From Paucibacter sp963740455 (GTDB lineage: Bacteria > Pseudomonadota > Gammaproteobacteria > Burkholderiales > Burkholderiaceae_C), in contig CAVUEF010000026.1 of assembly GCA_963740455.1 (NCBI GenBank), forward strand, positions 102,089 to 166,088: 64,000 nucleotides of DNA. Direction: 5' to 3'. How positions within the stretch are numbered: the first letter of the stretch is position 1; each line of letters begins with the position of its first letter. The notes beneath the pieces were generated by a model. It was not told where the DNA came from, made no database searches, and saw nothing but the letters and a program-made list of their open reading frames with translations. The position numbers were made by a program, and so were the translations under genes. Shown piece by piece: positions 63,103 through 64,000 of the stretch.

Positions 63103-63306
63103 CACGCTTCAAGACCTGTACCATTGTCAGCGCGAACCCCGAGTGCCGTCTCGCGGTGCAGCAGGTTCGCGCACTTCGCAACCCACTGTCATGCCTCAGT
63201 ATCTCTTTTCGACAGATTGGTGGCTGCAAGTTTTGCAGCCACATGTCCGCAGGTTCGCGCAAACCGCAAGGTTTCCGTTGAGGAATCAAGCAGTTGCGCG
63301 CGAAGC
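63103..63306 (+). promoter_or_regulatory. CRISPR leader
   Basis: About 204 bp between cas2 and the first repeat. It contains GGTTCGCG-type motifs three times: CGCGAACC at 63131-63138 and GCAGGTTCGCGCA at 63161-63173 and 63249-63261. A 10-bp perfect palindrome GTGGCTGCAA/TTGCAGCCAC with a 3-base loop lies at 63220-63242. It should hold the array promoter and the Cas1-Cas2 integration signals at the repeat-proximal end. The hairpin lacks a T-run, so it is not a good terminator. Confidence 0.7.
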
Positions 63307-63998
63307 GCATCGCCCGTCAGCAATGACGGGCGTGGATTGAAACTCTGACGTTTACACGACGAGGCAGACGCTGCTCAAGCATCGCCCGTCAGCAATGACG
63401 GGCGTGGATTGAAACATCGCCGACTGCAAGCTGCGCACCAGCGCGAAGACGCATCGCCCGTCAGCAATGACGGGCGTGGATTGAAACGCGGTAGTCGGTG
63501 AGTGTGGACATGGTGGTCTCCGGCATCGCCCGTCAGCAATGACGGGCGTGGATTGAAACTCCGCATGACAATTATCGGCAACGCTATGCCGCAGTATCGC
63601 ATCGCCCGTCAGCAATGACGGGCGTGGATTGAAACATACGTGATCGGCCGGCACGCTGTCCGCCGGCTTCGCGCATCGCCCGTCAGCAATGACGGGCGTG
63701 GATTGAAACATAGCACCAGCCTCCCGTCGCCGTCGACGCCGATGGCATCGCCCGTCAGCAATGACGGGCGTGGATTGAAACTTCAAGCTCCGCTTCGACG
63801 CCATCGTTCGGCGGCTGTGCATCGCCCGTCAGCAATGACGGGCGTGGATTGAAACGGTCTACATCGCGGCGTCAGGGCAGACCGCTCCGGCATCGCCCGT
63901 CAGCAATGACGGGCGTGGATTGAAACCGACTTGGGCACGCGCTAACGTAGCGACCAACGCCGCATCGCCCGTCAGCAATGACGGGCGTGGATTGAAAC
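63307..63998 (+). CRISPR. Type I-C CRISPR array, at least 10 repeats, cut by the window end
   Basis: Ten identical 37-bp repeats begin at 63307, 63379, 63451, 63523, 63599, 63673, 63745, 63819, 63890 and 63962. The repeat begins GCATCGCCCGTCAGCAATGA and ends GGATTGAAAC. It has a 9-bp perfect stem CGCCCGTCA/TGACGGGCG closed by a GCAA tetraloop. Nine complete spacers of 35, 35, 35, 39, 37, 35, 37, 34 and 35 bp follow. The ATTGAAAC end becomes the crRNA 5' handle, so transcription runs away from the cas genes. The array continues past base 64000. Confidence 0.97.
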
Positions 63999-64000
63999 CT

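Noticed and set aside
63352..63822. A minus-strand frame with a repeating FQSTPVIADGRC peptide
   Set aside because: It is only the translation of the CRISPR repeats and spacers.

Overview
The window is high-GC DNA from a betaproteobacterium, most likely order Burkholderiales (Comamonadaceae/Rubrivivax/Leptothrix-like). This rests on gene order (atpIBEFHAGDC, then hemE and priA), G/C-ending codons and GC-rich palindromic intergenic repeats; the genus cannot be fixed from sequence alone. I saw no rRNA or tRNA genes and no classical transcription factor gene.

Layout. 1-11.0 kb: pyrimidine/nucleobase uptake and reductive catabolism on the + strand, with a BMP-type ABC importer (binding protein, double ATPase, two permeases), a cytosine-deaminase-like amidohydrolase, an NCS1 symporter, dihydropyrimidinase and a ureidopropionase/carbamoylase. 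A ~0.8-kb palindromic repeat splits the two permease genes. 11.1-13.5 kb: a small membrane protein and an S9 peptidase. 13.5-15.7 kb: mobile debris with two small minus-strand ORFs, attC-like sites and a truncated IS110-family transposase. 15.7-20.1 kb: apaG, small unknowns and a TAXI-TRAP transporter (binding protein, fused permease, DUF1850). 20.5-26.6 kb: a dienelactone hydrolase, an IS1380-family element with a frameshifted transposase, and branched-chain 2-oxoacid dehydrogenase E1alpha/E1beta/E2. 26.9-34.5 kb: assorted metabolic genes (EamA transporter, Asp/Glu racemase, aminotransferase, LysE exporter, AlaX editing protein, cytochromes c' and b, GNAT, SMP-30), with decayed GST and PhzF-like genes among them. 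34.6-42.1 kb: the complete F1Fo ATP synthase operon, closed by a clear terminator. 42.2-54.2 kb: mutarotase, a lemA/TPM cluster, hemE, a DnaA-box-bearing tandem repeat, priA, an AEC transporter, sppA, a Thr/Ser dehydratase and a 5'-nucleotidase. 54.6-64 kb: a complete type I-C CRISPR-Cas locus (cas3-cas5c-cas8c-cas7c, then cas4-cas1-cas2), a leader, and an array of at least 10 repeats that runs off the window.

The main points of interest are: a ParE/RelB-type toxin-antitoxin pair on the opposite strand inside the cas operon, separating interference genes from adaptation genes; an internal, in-frame translation start in cas8c with a perfect Shine-Dalgarno sequence that should give the small subunit Cas11c; the duplicated ~345-bp repeat with DnaA boxes between hemE and priA; and the cassette-like ORF bracketed by two related attC-like sequences. 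I found no wholly new defence system. The TA-in-cas arrangement and the hemE-priA repeat are the best candidates for undescribed biology.
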